A program made the position numbers and the translations under genes. Below, piece after piece: positions 40,250 through 50,088 of a stretch of 64,000 nucleotides of DNA. The DNA is from Runella limosa DSM 17973 (lineage in GTDB: Bacteria > Bacteroidota > Bacteroidia > Cytophagales > Spirosomataceae). How positions within the stretch are numbered: position 1 is the first letter of the stretch; every line of letters starts with the position of its first letter. The notes under the pieces were generated by a model, which was given only the letters and a program-made list of their open reading frames with translations, was not told the origin of the DNA and made no database searches. Location: positions 420,029 to 484,028 of the forward strand of contig NZ_KI519420.1 of NCBI RefSeq assembly GCF_000482465.1. The letters run 5' to 3'.

Positions 40250-40663
40250 TTAAGGAGCAATCCAGTTTTCCAACTGAATACCTTCCAGATTCTCAAAATC
40301 TTTTGTGTTTCTTGTTACAAGTGTTAGACCATGAACAATGGCGGTTGCGCCAATTAGTAAGTCAAACTCGCCTACGGGCTTACCAATACGCCTGACATTC
40401 GCCTTTTGTTTGGCATATTCGTGAAGCACATTACTAATTGATAGGATTCGGTTTGAAAAAAGAAGGCTGAGATTATCAAAACGTTTTATATTTTCTGAGC
40501 GTCTTGTAGGTGCACTGTTCTCTATTCCAAACAGCAGTTCAGCCATGGTAATTTCTGAAAGGAAACACGAAGTAGTCCCGACTTTGGCAATTTTTTCTTT
40601 AATGCCGTACTCATTTTTAAGAAGGTGAACACAAATGTTTGTATCAAGTAGAAATGTGCTCAT
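40250..40663 (-). CDS. vapC: PIN domain toxin (VapC-like ribonuclease)
   Basis: A 137-aa PIN nuclease. The acidic residues are in place: FLLDTNICVHLL (first Asp), ITMAELLFGIE (Glu), GEFDLLIGATAIVHGLTLVTRNTKDFENL (Asp at FDLLIGA and the final N-x-x-D-F). The FitB/VapC group cleaves tRNA or rRNA when freed from its antitoxin. Its start overlaps the antitoxin stop by 4 bases. Confidence 0.92.
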   Translation of the reverse strand: MSTFLLDTNICVHLLKNEYGIKEKIAKVGTTSCFLSEITMAELLFGIENSAPTRRSENIKRFDNLSLLFSNRILSISNVLHEYAKQKANVRRIGKPVGEFDLLIGATAIVHGLTLVTRNTKDFENLEGIQLENWIAP

Positions 40664-40911
40664 AGGTTTATTTCACGAGAATTGTCATAACGAGAGGTAC
40701 GAATCATCCTGTTTAATTCATTGCCTGTTTCTTCACCTTTCCAACTTCCCGCAACGAGTTCTAACAGTTTCAGTTGTTCAGCCTCACTCAAGTCAGCGGT
40801 CTCTGTGTGGACTTCTTTGGTGGGAAGACCGAGGCGTTGAGCTAATCCTTTGAGTAAAGCAAAATCATTGGCACTTTGCGTTTCTATGGTGATGATATGG
40901 GTTATGCTCAT
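40660..40911 (-). CDS. vapB: VapB-like antitoxin
   Basis: An 83-aa small acidic protein immediately upstream of the PIN toxin (4-base overlap). The N-terminal TIETQSANDFALLKGLAQRLGL looks like a DNA-binding or dimerisation strand-helix, and the C-terminal part (GNELNRMIRTSRYDNSREINL) resembles toxin-wrapping tails. It belongs to the poorly conserved Bacteroidota antitoxins paired with FitB-like PIN proteins. The assignment rests mainly on position. Confidence 0.75.
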   Translation of the reverse strand: MSITHIITIETQSANDFALLKGLAQRLGLPTKEVHTETADLSEAEQLKLLELVAGSWKGEETGNELNRMIRTSRYDNSREINL

Positions 40912-41150
40912 TGCTGTTGTATTTTAAACGGACGAATGAATCAAAAGTATCAAAAACTAATAACCAATACAAACGACGATGAGCCCCTCAACAAAAAAAT
41001 TAGAGCAACTACAAAAATCCTTGTTCCACTCCCAAAACATAAACTTTATCCCCTGGTTTTTGTTTTTCCAAGAAAAAGGCGCAGCAAAGACCCTTTTTTT
41101 TGACTAATTTTGCGAAATCTTACACACAATAGACCGCTCTGATAAATCGG

Positions 41151-44084
41151 ATGAAAATCAGTCTTCACCAACAAGAATCCTTTGAGCGCCGTCACCACGG
41201 CCAACGTCCCGAAGAGTTACAAGAAATGCTACAAACCATCGGAGTAAGTACCGTCGATGAGTTGATTGAGCAAACCGTTCCTGCCGCTATTCGTTTAGCA
41301 AGACCGCTAGAGTTGCCCGCTCCTAAGTCGGAGTTTGAGTACCTCAACGACTTGAAAAAAGTAGCACGCCTCAACCGCATTTACCAGTCTTACATTGGTA
41401 CAGGTTACTACGATACGATTGTCCCGAATGTCATCTTGCGTAACATCTTGGAAAATCCTGCATGGTACACGGCCTATACGCCGTATCAGGCTGAGATTGC
41501 GCAGGGCCGATTGGAGATGTTGTTGAATTTCCAAACAGCGGTGATTGATTTGACGGGAATGGAGATTGCCAACGCGTCGCTTTTGGACGAGGCAACGGCC
41601 GCAGCAGAAGCGATGACAATGCTTCATAGCTTGCGTACAGGAGCCAAAAAGAAAGCGGAGACGTTTTTTGTGTCGGATCGTTGCCACCCACAAACCATTG
41701 ATTTGATTTATACGCGTGCTACTCCGTTGGAAATCAATGTAGTAGTAGGCGACCATTCTAAGGTGGATTTGACTGACCCTACCATTTTTGGGGTGTTGGT
41801 TCAATATCCTGCCACCGACGGAGAGGTCATTGATTATACTGATTTTATTGTCGCTGCCCACGAACTGAGCGTTTTTGTAGCAGTCGCTGCTGATTTGTTA
41901 AGCCTTACGTTGTTGAAAGCCCCAGGCGAAATGGGCGCAGACGTAGTAGTCGGTTCGGCACAACGTTTTGGCGTTCCGATGGGATACGGTGGGCCACATG
42001 CGGCATTTTTCGCCACAAAAGATGCTTACAAACGTCAGATTCCTGGCCGTATCATTGGAGTATCGGTAGATACGGAAGGAAATCGTGCCTTGCGTATGGC
42101 GCTCCAAACGCGTGAGCAGCACATTCGCCGAGAAAAAGCTACCTCAAATATCTGTACTGCCCAAGTACTACTTTCGGTGATGGCTGCTGCTTATGCAGTT
42201 TATCACGGGCCAGAAGGTTTAAAAAGCATTGCTTCAAAAATCCAAGGCTTAACGAAAGCATTTGCCGATGCTATTTCAGAAATGGGTTACGAAGTAACGA
42301 CGCAAAATTACTTCGATACGGTGACGGTCAATGTTCGTAATGCAGAGCAGCTTGAAGAAGAGTCTCGTAAGCGTGGTATCAATTTGCGTTTCAACGCTAA
42401 TGGTTCGGTAGGAGTATCGTTTGACGAAGCGAAAACATTTGCCAACTTGATTGAATTGTTGGATTTGTTTGCAACGGCATCGGGTGAAGGTATCGAAATG
42501 AGCATCCCTGATGAAGTAGAGGTATCGTTACCTGCTAATTTGACTCGTCAGTCGGCCTACTTGACGCATCCCGTATTCAGCAACTATCATACGGAGCACG
42601 ACATGCTTCGCTACTTGAAGTCGTTGGAAAACAAAGATTTATCGTTGGTTCACTCGATGATTTCGTTGGGAAGCTGTACGATGAAACTCAACGCTACGGC
42701 CGAAATGATTCCAGTGACTTGGCCAGAGTTTGGTAAAATGCACCCATTTGCTCCTACGTTCCAAACGGAAGGGTATCAGCTGTTGTTCAAGCACTTAAAC
42801 GATTGGTTGTGCGAAATCACAGGTTTTGCCGCCATGTCGCTTCAGCCAAACTCGGGAGCGCAAGGTGAATACGCTGGTTTATTGACGATTCGTGCCTATC
42901 ACGAAGCGCGCGGAGAAAGTCACCGCAACGTGGCCTTGATTCCGTCGTCGGCGCACGGTACCAATCCAGCTTCAGCGGTAATGGCAGGGATGAAGGTCGT
43001 CGTGACGAAGTGTGACGAGCGCGGAAACATTGACGTAGAAGACTTAAAAGCGAAAGCCGAACAATACAGCAACGAACTCTCGTGTTTGATGGTGACGTAT
43101 CCGTCAACCCACGGGGTGTTTGAGGAAAGCATTATTGATATTTGTTCACTTATCCACAGTCACGGTGGACAAGTGTATATGGATGGTGCAAACATGAACG
43201 CCCAAGTAGGGCTTACGAGTCCTGCGACCATTGGAGCGGATGTTTGTCACCTCAATTTGCACAAAACATTCTGTATCCCTCACGGTGGTGGTGGACCAGG
43301 GATGGGGCCTATCGGCGTAGCAGCACACTTAGTGCCGCATTTGCCAGGGCATGTTAATAGCCCCCTAACCGCAGCGGCGGATCGCCCCAATGGGGGAATT
43401 AACAACCCCCTCATTGGAGACAAGAGGGCTGGAGCCGTTTCTGCCGCGCCTTACGGCTCGGCAAGCATTCTGACTATTTCGCACGCTTACATCGCTATGA
43501 TGGGAGGCGAAGGATTGACGAATGCGACCAAAATGGCCATCACAAACGCCAACTACATCAAGCAACGCTTGTCGGCTGAAGGGCAATTTGAAATTTTGTA
43601 CACGGGAACTAACGGACGTTGTGCTCACGAAATGATTGTGGACTGTCGCCCGTTTAAAGCAGCTGGTATTGAGGCCGAAGACCTCGCTAAGCGTTTGATG
43701 GATTATGGTTTTCACTCACCAACCTTGTCGTTCCCAGTAGCAGGTACGTTGATGATTGAGCCAACCGAATCAGAATCAAAAGCCGAATTAGACCGTTTCT
43801 GCGACGCACTGTTGAGCATCCGTGCCGAAATCCGTGAAGTGGAAGAAGGCGTGGCCGACAAAGCAAATAACGTGTTGAAAAATGCCCCACATACGGTTCG
43901 CACCGCGTTGACCGAAAACTGGGATCGCCCTTACAGTCGCGAGAAAGCAGTTTTTCCATTGCCTCATTTGCGTTTCAATAAGTTTTGGCCAAGTGTAAGC
44001 CGTATTGATTCGGCTTACGGAGACCGTAACTTGGTTTGTGCGTGTATTCCAGTGGAAGAATATGCACAAGCAGAGGCGCAATAA
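41151..44084 (+). CDS. gcvP: Glycine dehydrogenase (aminomethyl-transferring), P protein of the glycine cleavage system
   Basis: A 977-aa PLP enzyme that decarboxylates glycine and passes the aminomethyl group to the H protein. Both halves of the fused alpha-beta form are present. The N-terminal half has [21 protein letters not shown] and [22 protein letters not shown]-like text; the C-terminal half has [26 protein letters not shown] and the PLP lysine block [24 protein letters not shown]. After VPHLPGH comes a stretch [20 protein letters not shown], encoded by a palindromic GC-rich element (43359-43430), before [13 protein letters not shown] resumes. By recollection other GcvP proteins have a linker of about 12 residues here. 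A strong terminator follows the stop. The H and T proteins are not in the window. Confidence 0.96.
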   Translation: MKISLHQQESFERRHHGQRPEELQEMLQTIGVSTVDELIEQTVPAAIRLARPLELPAPKSEFEYLNDLKKVARLNRIYQSYIGTGYYDTIVPNVILRNILENPAWYTAYTPYQAEIAQGRLEMLLNFQTAVIDLTGMEIANASLLDEATAAAEAMTMLHSLRTGAKKKAETFFVSDRCHPQTIDLIYTRATPLEINVVVGDHSKVDLTDPTIFGVLVQYPATDGEVIDYTDFIVAAHELSVFVAVAADLLSLTLLKAPGEMGADVVVGSAQRFGVPMGYGGPHAAFFATKDAYKRQIPGRIIGVSVDTEGNRALRMALQTREQHIRREKATSNICTAQVLLSVMAAAYAVYHGPEGLKSIASKIQGLTKAFADAISEMGYEVTTQNYFDTVTVNVRNAEQLEEESRKRGINLRFNANGSVGVSFDEAKTFANLIELLDLFATASGEGIEMSIPDEVEVSLPANLTRQSAYLTHPVFSNYHTEHDMLRYLKSLENKDLSLVHSMISLGSCTMKLNATAEMIPVTWPEFGKMHPFAPTFQTEGYQLLFKHLNDWLCEITGFAAMSLQPNSGAQGEYAGLLTIRAYHEARGESHRNVALIPSSAHGTNPASAVMAGMKVVVTKCDERGNIDVEDLKAKAEQYSNELSCLMVTYPSTHGVFEESIIDICSLIHSHGGQVYMDGANMNAQVGLTSPATIGADVCHLNLHKTFCIPHGGGGPGMGPIGVAAHLVPHLPGHVNSPLTAAADRPNGGINNPLIGDKRAGAVSAAPYGSASILTISHAYIAMMGGEGLTNATKMAITNANYIKQRLSAEGQFEILYTGTNGRCAHEMIVDCRPFKAAGIEAEDLAKRLMDYGFHSPTLSFPVAGTLMIEPTESESKAELDRFCDALLSIRAEIREVEEGVADKANNVLKNAPHTVRTALTENWDRPYSREKAVFPLPHLRFNKFWPSVSRIDSAYGDRNLVCACIPVEEYAQAEAQ
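43359..43430. repeat. Palindromic element read in frame inside gcvP
   Basis: The 72-bp stretch starts AGCCCCCTAACC and ends GAGGGCT, giving AGCCC/GGGCT ends. It contains the hairpin CCCC-aat-GGGG (43385-43395) and CCGCAGCGGCGG (43369-43380), a 12-mer shared with the element at 4778-4879. It encodes [13 protein letters not shown] and following residues in a surface loop of GcvP, without breaking the frame. Confidence 0.7.
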
Positions 44085-44105
44085 TAAATTCATAAGTTAT
44101 TGAAA

Positions 44106-44144
44106 AATAAGGCTTTCGGTTTATTCGAAAGCCTTATTTTTTTT
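44106..44144 (+). terminator. Rho-independent terminator after gcvP
   Basis: Perfect 13-bp stem AATAAGGCTTTCG / CGAAAGCCTTATT with a 7-nt loop, followed by a run of T (44137-44144). It lies 22 bp after the gcvP stop. Confidence 0.9.
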
Positions 44145-44258
44145 ATTGAGCATATTTTTGTTTAATTTTTTTTAGTAAAAGTTAAACAATTTGCCTTGCA
44201 CAAAAAGTTATATGGGTGTTTTTAAACAATTATCTACACTTATAAACTTTTTAAAACC

Positions 44259-45218
44259 ATGAACATCTATTGGAAAACGCTCAAAACAGCTTCATTGGCA
44301 TTGACAGTTTTAGTAAGTAGCCTCTTTCTAGTGAGCTGTGAGAAAGACGAACCCACTTCAAACACCATTACAGATGTAGTTCTTCAAAACAATGACTTCA
44401 CAATTTTAAGAGCGGCGGTGACTCGCGCTGGACTAGCGGATGCGTTGCGGGGAGGTGCCCTAACGGTTTTTGCGCCCAATGATGCAGCCTTTACCGCGTC
44501 AGGTCTCGACCTCGCTACGGTGAACAGCCTAGACGTAAATACACTTAAAGCGGTATTGCAGTACCACGTATTGGCAACAAAAAATCTTTCTACCGACCTT
44601 CCAACGGCAAGTAACACGGAAGTAACAACCTTGAGTGGAGCGAAAGCCTACGTTACCAAAGGTACTGCTGGGGTGTCTATCAACGGCGCTAGAGTGATTG
44701 CGGCCGACGTAGCTGCTGACAACGGGGTCATTCACGTTATCAATCGCGTATTGTTACCGCCAGCGGGTAATCTTCTCCAAGTTGCTCAAGGAAATACAAA
44801 CTTTACGTTTTTGGTAGCGGCGCTTAACAAAGTGATTCAAGCAAACCCAGCAGTGGGAGCAACGGTTACGGCGGTCTTGACTGGTAGCTCACCGTACACA
44901 GTATTTGCTCCTACAAACGCAGCATTTCAAGCCACACCTTTTAACAGCATAGAAGCGATTAATGCCGCTAGTGGCGCAACTTTAACCACTTTGACTAACG
45001 TATTGCTTGCTCACGTCGTGGCTGGCCGAGTATTTTCTACCAATCTTGTAGCAGGCACAGTTGCTTCGGCAGGTCAAGCTCCACTTACTGTGACATTGGG
45101 CTCGACAGTGCAGGTACGTGGCGCTGGCAACGGAACAAACAATGCCACCGTGACTTCGGCCGATGTGGTAGCAACCAATGGCGTAATTCACGTCATCGAC
45201 CGTGTGATACTACCGTAA
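44259..45218 (+). CDS. Lipoprotein with two fasciclin (FAS1) domains
   Basis: A 319-aa outer-surface or periplasmic lipoprotein. The N-terminal signal ends in a lipobox (SSLFLVSCEKDEP, Cys near residue 27). Two FAS1 repeats follow, each with the classic blocks: LTVFAPNDAAFTASGLD with LKAVLQYHVLA and NGVIHVINRVLLPP (about 35-170), then YTVFAPTNAAFQATPF with LTNVLLAHVVAGRVF and NGVIHVIDRVILP (about 175-319). FAS1 proteins mediate adhesion or matrix binding. It is monocistronic, flanked by a terminator upstream. Tandem FAS1 lipoproteins are common in this phylum; the ligand is unknown. Confidence 0.93.
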   Translation: MNIYWKTLKTASLALTVLVSSLFLVSCEKDEPTSNTITDVVLQNNDFTILRAAVTRAGLADALRGGALTVFAPNDAAFTASGLDLATVNSLDVNTLKAVLQYHVLATKNLSTDLPTASNTEVTTLSGAKAYVTKGTAGVSINGARVIAADVAADNGVIHVINRVLLPPAGNLLQVAQGNTNFTFLVAALNKVIQANPAVGATVTAVLTGSSPYTVFAPTNAAFQATPFNSIEAINAASGATLTTLTNVLLAHVVAGRVFSTNLVAGTVASAGQAPLTVTLGSTVQVRGAGNGTNNATVTSADVVATNGVIHVIDRVILP

Positions 45219-45327
45219 GCGATTTTTCGGAAACATGATTAAAAGCAGTGTAAAACGGTAGCATTGGTCATAAAGGTTCTGCCAGAAAGAGGGTACTATT
45301 GGGCATCACAATCAATCAATCCTCCCA

Positions 45328-45744
45328 ATGAAAAGAAGAGAACCAATTTCGCACATTATGACCAAAAACGTGGCTACTGTTCAAGTTTCTGACGATTTGC
45401 ATGATGTTATTGACTTAGTAAAGAAAAACCACATTCGACACGTTCCAGTTTTGGAAGGACACGACGTGGTGGGAATCATTAGCAGTACCGATATTAATCG
45501 TTTGACCTTCAGTTCTTTGTTTGAAAACCAAGAAGGTGCCGATGAAGCCATTTTGGAGATGTTGAGTATTTCACAAGTAATGACCCAAAAACCTCGTACG
45601 GTAGAGGCAGCTTTGAGTATTAAAGAAGTGGCAGAAATTCTAGCTTCGGAAGAATACCACGCCTTGCCCGTTATCGAAAATGGCCAACTCGTTGGAATTG
45701 TGACCACTACGGATGTTATTAAGTACTTATTGGAACAATACTAG
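45328..45744 (+). CDS. Tandem CBS domain protein
   Basis: A 138-aa protein made only of two CBS domains: ISHIMTKNVATVQVSDDLHDVIDLVKKNHIRHVPVLEGHDVVGIISSTDINRL and SQVMTQKPRTVEAALSIKEVAEILASEEYHALPVIENGQLVGIVTTTDVIKYLL. Such stand-alone pairs bind adenine nucleotides and sense energy charge. No partner enzyme is adjacent. A strong terminator follows. Confidence 0.93.
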   Translation: MKRREPISHIMTKNVATVQVSDDLHDVIDLVKKNHIRHVPVLEGHDVVGIISSTDINRLTFSSLFENQEGADEAILEMLSISQVMTQKPRTVEAALSIKEVAEILASEEYHALPVIENGQLVGIVTTTDVIKYLLEQY

Positions 45745-45765
45745 CAGTCAATAAAACATTCTTTC

Positions 45766-45808
45766 AATCGGAGCGGTTTGTCAAGAGACAAATTGCTCCG
45801 ATTTTTTG
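45766..45808 (+). terminator. Rho-independent terminator after the CBS gene
   Basis: Long stem AATCGGAGCggTTTGT / ACAAAttGCTCCGATT (two G-T pairs) with a short loop, followed by TTTTTG. Confidence 0.88.
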
Positions 45809-45891
45809 TTATAACCCCAAAACTCACCTCAGCGATTGTTAGTATATCGGAGCCGTTTTCCCTATTTTTGTGAGTTTTGCAAACCAGCCCA

Positions 45892-48800
45892 ATGAATCAA
45901 ACTACAAGTAATCCGACTGATTTATCTCCTGATTTTGAAGGACTAGACCCCAAGAAATTTATCCTTATCAAAGGTGCAAGAGTCAATAACCTCAAAAATA
46001 TTGATGTTGCCATTCCACGAAACAAACTCGTAGTTGTGACGGGCGTATCGGGCTCAGGAAAGTCTTCCTTAGCTTTTGATACACTCTTTGCCGAAGGCCA
46101 ACGCATGTACGTCGAAAGCTTGAGCAGCTACGCCCGTCAGTTTTTGGGAAGAATGGAAAAACCCGAAGTGGACTACATCAAGGGAATCTCGCCTGCGGTC
46201 GCCATTGAACAAAAAGTCAATACACGGAATCCACGCTCAACGGTGGGCACTACCACCGAAATCTACGATTATTTGAAATTGCTTTTTGCCCGAATTGGAG
46301 TAACTCATTCGCCCGTTTCGGGGGAAGTGGTTCGTAAAGATACCGTTACCGACGTGGTCAATTACCTCATGGGCCACGAGGAAGGGACGCGGGCAATGGT
46401 TTTGGCACCGCTTATCATCAAAGAAAATCGTACGCTCGAACAAGAATTAACCATTCTACTTTCCAAAGGCTACACGCGAATCGTGGTCAATGACGAAACA
46501 CGTTCGATAGAGGAGCTATTGGAGGAAGGTAATGTTGAGGGAGTTTTGGAGGGAACGGAGTTATTTATTTTGGTGGATCGAGCAGCCATTAAGCACGAGG
46601 ATGAAGATACACTATTCCGTCTTTCGGATTCGGTGCAAACGGCCTTTTTTGAAGGAGAAGGGCTGTGTTGGATAAAAGTCGTCGGTGGCGAAAAACGTTC
46701 GTTTTCTGATAAGTTTGAATTGGATGGGCTAAAATTTGAAGAGCCGAGCGTCAACCTCTTTAGCTTTAATAATCCTTATGGGGCTTGCAAGCGCTGCGAA
46801 GGTTTTGGAAAAGTACTGGGCTTAGACCCCGAACTGGTTATCCCCGACAAAAACCTTTCGGTATTTGAAGGAGCAATTGCCCCCTGGCGCTCCGAAAAAA
46901 TGAGCGAATGGCAGGCTCCTTTGTTGCGTCACGGCATCCGTTTTGATTTCCCGATTCACCGTGCTTATAAAGATTTGACCGAAGAACAAAAAACATTACT
47001 CTGGACGGGAAATAGCTATTTTGAAGGTCTAACGGCTTTTTTCGACCATTTAGAATCGCAAACCCACAAAGTGCAGTACCGCGTGATGCTATCGAGGTAT
47101 CGCGGGCGAACAAACTGCCCCGAATGTCGGGGCTCACGCTTGCGTCAAGATGCTAGTTACGTCAAAATAAATGGTACATCTATCACCGATTTGGTTTTGA
47201 TGCCGATTTCGGAAGTACTGCAATTTTTCAAAAAACTAACCATTCCCGATTTCCAGTATGGCGTAGCCAAACGAATTTTGATTGAAATTGAAAACCGTTT
47301 GGAATATATGAATCGGGTAGGATTGGGGTATTTGACCCTCAATCGCCTCACCAACTCACTTTCGGGGGGTGAATTTCAACGGATTAAGTTGGCGACTTCG
47401 CTGGGGAGTGCATTGGTGGGTTCGATGTACATTTTGGATGAACCAAGCATTGGTCTTCACCCCCGTGATACCCGAAAGTTGGTAAGTGTGCTGGAGTCAT
47501 TGCGCGATATGGGAAATACAGTGATTGTGGTCGAGCACGAAGAAGAAGTCATGCGCGCCGCCGACCAAATCATCGACATCGGCCCAGATGCAGGAAATTT
47601 GGGCGGAGAAGTGGTTTGGCAGGGAAGTTGGGAGGAGATTCTCAACCCCACCCCTAACCCCTCCCCTGTTAGGGAGGGGGATGGTCTTTCTGATAATCCT
47701 TCTTATGGACGTCCGTTTTATCATAGTTCTCCAGAAACATGGAAGTCAATAAAAGAGGACGTTCGTCAAAATCGTAAAAATCCAACGAGGGCTGAGGAGA
47801 CACTCTGGGAGTATTTACGAAAAGAGCAATTAGGTGTTAAATTTCGTCGCCAGCATTCCATTGAAAAATATATTGCTGATTTTGTTTGTCTTGAGAAACA
47901 GCTTATTATCGAATTAGATGGTGAAGTGCACAATCAACAGGTAGATTATGATGTTATTCGTACAAAGCACCTTCAAGAATTAGGATTTAAAGTGATACGC
48001 TTTCAAAATGAAGAAGTTTTTGAGAGTATAGAAAAGGTTTTAAGCAAAATCAGAGAGGAATTAAGTAGTTCAAGTACTAATTCAGTTTTAAAAGAGCAAA
48101 AAGATGTTTTTCAAGAGAATGAAGGAAAGGATATCACAACCCCTCCCTTACAGGGGAGGGGCAGGGGTGGGGTTGTATCCCACACCATCGACTTCCTCAC
48201 AGGCCGCGACAAAGTGCCCGTCCCCACCTTCCGACGGAAAGCGACGCATTGGTTGGAGTTGACGGGAGCCAAAGAAAATAACCTGAAAGACGTGGACGTG
48301 AAATTTCCGTTAGGAACGCTCACGGTGGTAACGGGGGTGTCGGGTTCGGGGAAATCTACGTTGATTCGGAAGATTTTATTCCCCGCCTTGGCTCGCGTAA
48401 AAGGAGAGTACAACGAAGATGCAGGCAAATACGCCAACCTGACGGGAAGCGTTGAGCGCATTGACAACCTAGAAATGGTGGACCAGAATCCGATTGGAAA
48501 ATCCTCTCGTTCCAATCCCGTTACGTACATCAAAGCCTATGACTACATTCGCCAAATGATGAGTGATGTGCCTTTGGCCAAAGCGCGGGGGTATAAGCCA
48601 TCCCATTTTTCATTTAACGTGGAAGGTGGGCGCTGCGAAACGTGCCAAGGCGAAGGCCAAGTAAAAATTGAAATGCAGTTCATGGCCGATATTTACCTTA
48701 AATGTGAAGGCTGTAGCGGAAAGCGTTTCAAACAAGAAGTACTCGATGTCCGTTATCAACGTCCCGATGGAAACTCGGCCGATATTTCGGATATTTTAAA

Positions 48801-49269
48801 TATGACGATTGACGAAGCCATTGATTTCTTCCAGCAAGAAGAACCTAAATTGGCCGAACGTCTTCAACCTTTGAAAGATGTGGGGCTTGGTTACATCAAG
48901 TTGGGACAATCGTCCAATACCTTATCAGGAGGCGAAGCGCAGCGGGTGAAATTGGCCTTCTTCTTGAGTAAATCCAATCCAAATCAAGGGCGTTCATTGT
49001 TTATTTTTGACGAACCTACCACGGGACTCCATTTTCACGACATTCAAAAATTGTTAAAATCCATCAATGCGCTGGTTAATCAGGGAGATACGGTGATTGT
49101 CATTGAGCACAACGTCGAAGTGATTAAATCGGCCGATTGGATTATTGATTTGGGGCCTGAAGGGGGCGATAAAGGCGGCTACATTACGTTTGCGGGTACG
49201 CCCGAGAGTATGCTGGCGCTGGAAAATAACTACACGGCTGAGTTTTTGAAGCTGAAAATGAATCCATAA
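45892..49269 (+). CDS. uvrA: UvrABC excinuclease subunit A carrying an in-frame DUF559 nuclease insertion
   Basis: A 1125-aa protein, about 175 longer than usual UvrA. The ATG at 45892 is used. The first ABC half has [38 protein letters not shown], zinc cysteines in CKRCEGFG and CPECRGSRL, signature [39 protein letters not shown]. The second half has [56 protein letters not shown] and [15 protein letters not shown]. Between them, residues 585-761 (47644-48174) encode a foreign DUF559 domain with palindromic ends. The frame resumes at [15 protein letters not shown]. Both ATPase modules appear intact, so UvrA probably still recognises DNA damage. A TATTTTTG box at 45863-45870 could be the -7 element of its promoter. 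Confidence 0.96.
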   Translation: MNQTTSNPTDLSPDFEGLDPKKFILIKGARVNNLKNIDVAIPRNKLVVVTGVSGSGKSSLAFDTLFAEGQRMYVESLSSYARQFLGRMEKPEVDYIKGISPAVAIEQKVNTRNPRSTVGTTTEIYDYLKLLFARIGVTHSPVSGEVVRKDTVTDVVNYLMGHEEGTRAMVLAPLIIKENRTLEQELTILLSKGYTRIVVNDETRSIEELLEEGNVEGVLEGTELFILVDRAAIKHEDEDTLFRLSDSVQTAFFEGEGLCWIKVVGGEKRSFSDKFELDGLKFEEPSVNLFSFNNPYGACKRCEGFGKVLGLDPELVIPDKNLSVFEGAIAPWRSEKMSEWQAPLLRHGIRFDFPIHRAYKDLTEEQKTLLWTGNSYFEGLTAFFDHLESQTHKVQYRVMLSRYRGRTNCPECRGSRLRQDASYVKINGTSITDLVLMPISEVLQFFKKLTIPDFQYGVAKRILIEIENRLEYMNRVGLGYLTLNRLTNSLSGGEFQRIKLATSLGSALVGSMYILDEPSIGLHPRDTRKLVSVLESLRDMGNTVIVVEHEEEVMRAADQIIDIGPDAGNLGGEVVWQGSWEEILNPTPNPSPVREGDGLSDNPSYGRPFYHSSPETWKSIKEDVRQNRKNPTRAEETLWEYLRKEQLGVKFRRQHSIEKYIADFVCLEKQLIIELDGEVHNQQVDYDVIRTKHLQELGFKVIRFQNEEVFESIEKVLSKIREELSSSSTNSVLKEQKDVFQENEGKDITTPPLQGRGRGGVVSHTIDFLTGRDKVPVPTFRRKATHWLELTGAKENNLKDVDVKFPLGTLTVVTGVSGSGKSTLIRKILFPALARVKGEYNEDAGKYANLTGSVERIDNLEMVDQNPIGKSSRSNPVTYIKAYDYIRQMMSDVPLAKARGYKPSHFSFNVEGGRCETCQGEGQVKIEMQFMADIYLKCEGCSGKRFKQEVLDVRYQRPDGNSADISDILNMTIDEAIDFFQQEEPKLAERLQPLKDVGLGYIKLGQSSNTLSGGEAQRVKLAFFLSKSNPNQGRSLFIFDEPTTGLHFHDIQKLLKSINALVNQGDTVIVIEHNVEVIKSADWIIDLGPEGGDKGGYITFAGTPESMLALENNYTAEFLKLKMNP
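47644..48174 (+). mobile_element. In-frame DUF559 nuclease element inserted in uvrA
   Basis: A 531-bp (177-codon) element. The left end (47644-47666) and the reverse complement of the right end (48153-48174) share AACCCCACCCCT and, after one or two variable bases, CCCCTCCCC. Each end continues into a hairpin CCCCTCCC/GGGAGGGG (47658-47679; 48140-48161). The interior is much more AT-rich than uvrA and encodes a DUF559 (Vsr/PD-(D/E)XK-like) domain: [70 protein letters not shown]. The probable catalytic residues (Glu of RAEE, Asp of IADF, Glu of IELDG, His of EVH) are all present. The insert has no Met codon in the uvrA frame and no stop. No clear target-site duplication is seen. Confidence 0.88.
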
Positions 49270-49275
49270 AACGGG

Positions 49276-50061
49276 TTAGGGCTGTTTATTAGCTTCTAAT
49301 TGCTGATAAACGTCTTGAAAGTCACGCCCTTCACGAAGGTGCTTGATGAGAACGGGGATGGCAGGTTGTCCTGCGGCGGCCAGCCAACGAGACACTTCCA
49401 TTCCCGAAGTCATGTAGGCCAACATAACACGGCCTTCGGGACCCGTAAAAAATCCACGCATTGAGCTAATTTCGGTAAGCGCGAGGGTTACTTGCCCACC
49501 GCTCGAAATATAATCACATTCATCTTTGTAATCTAAGTAGCGCTGGGCGGGAGGTTTATTTTCTACAAAACGATAATCAACCATCAAGGCAAGCCCTTCG
49601 TTGAACCACTGCGGAATTTGTTGGGTGGTTTTCCACCAACCGAGCCGTGTAAAAAGTTCATCGTGACACATTTCGTGCGCGATGACATCGGTATTGATAC
49701 CGTCCAAATTGAGTACCACATAAGAAGCTCCCCACGGTGTTCCGATACTACAGCCCGCTCCTTCGTCGCTGTGGCAATATTTCGCATATTCTTGCGGGTC
49801 GTAGCAAACAATGATTGTCGGTTTCCCTTGTCGGCCGCCCCAAAAGCTGTGGATTCGTTTTTCTGCCTCAGCCACTACTTTTTGGGCGTATTGGTGATGT
49901 TTGGCAGAGGATTTGGGACTGACGTAGAAGTGAGCGTTGAGTGCTTTAAAATCAGAAAAACTGACCCATTGGCAATGCCAAACCTGCGGAAACAAGACAA
50001 AATAACTGATAAGGCCAGCCGCCAGTCCCCCAATAATCCAGAATAAGTATCGCTTGAGCAT
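49276..50061 (-). CDS. Membrane-anchored zinc metalloprotease-like protein (gluzincin)
   Basis: A 261-aa protein with one N-terminal membrane anchor (YLFWIIGGLAAGLISYFVLFP). The zinc motif is visible in INTDVIAHEMCHDELFTRLGWWKTTQQIPQWFNEGLALMVDYRFV, i.e. HEMCH followed by a downstream Glu in WFNEGLA, as in gluzincins of the peptidase MA clan. The rest has a region with Cys residues (VCYDPQEYAKYCHSDEGAGCSIGTPWG) possibly forming a disulfide outside the cytoplasm. Short tail ends QQLEANKQP. The substrate is unknown. It faces uvrA tail to tail with a 6-bp gap and no terminator. Confidence 0.78.
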   Translation of the reverse strand: MLKRYLFWIIGGLAAGLISYFVLFPQVWHCQWVSFSDFKALNAHFYVSPKSSAKHHQYAQKVVAEAEKRIHSFWGGRQGKPTIIVCYDPQEYAKYCHSDEGAGCSIGTPWGASYVVLNLDGINTDVIAHEMCHDELFTRLGWWKTTQQIPQWFNEGLALMVDYRFVENKPPAQRYLDYKDECDYISSGGQVTLALTEISSMRGFFTGPEGRVMLAYMTSGMEVSRWLAAAGQPAIPVLIKHLREGRDFQDVYQQLEANKQP

Positions 50062-50088
50062 ATTAGACGTGGTTAGGGAGACAGGCTG

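Noticed and set aside
40240-40296. Longer GH39 start running into vapC
   Set aside because: The extension overlaps the vapC stop region and precedes a good signal peptide at 40239.
40912-41150. Glycine riboswitch upstream of gcvP
   Set aside because: The spacer is AT-rich and I could not find the paired aptamer cores expected of a glycine riboswitch.
41307-41861. 184-codon open frame antisense to gcvP
   Set aside because: It is a shadow of the well-conserved gcvP gene and its translation shows no recognisable motif.
47644-48174. Intein in UvrA
   Set aside because: The insert has DUF559 motifs but no Hint-domain splicing motifs, no Cys/Ser at the first position and no His-Asn at the end. 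The ends are DNA palindromes rather than protein splice sites.
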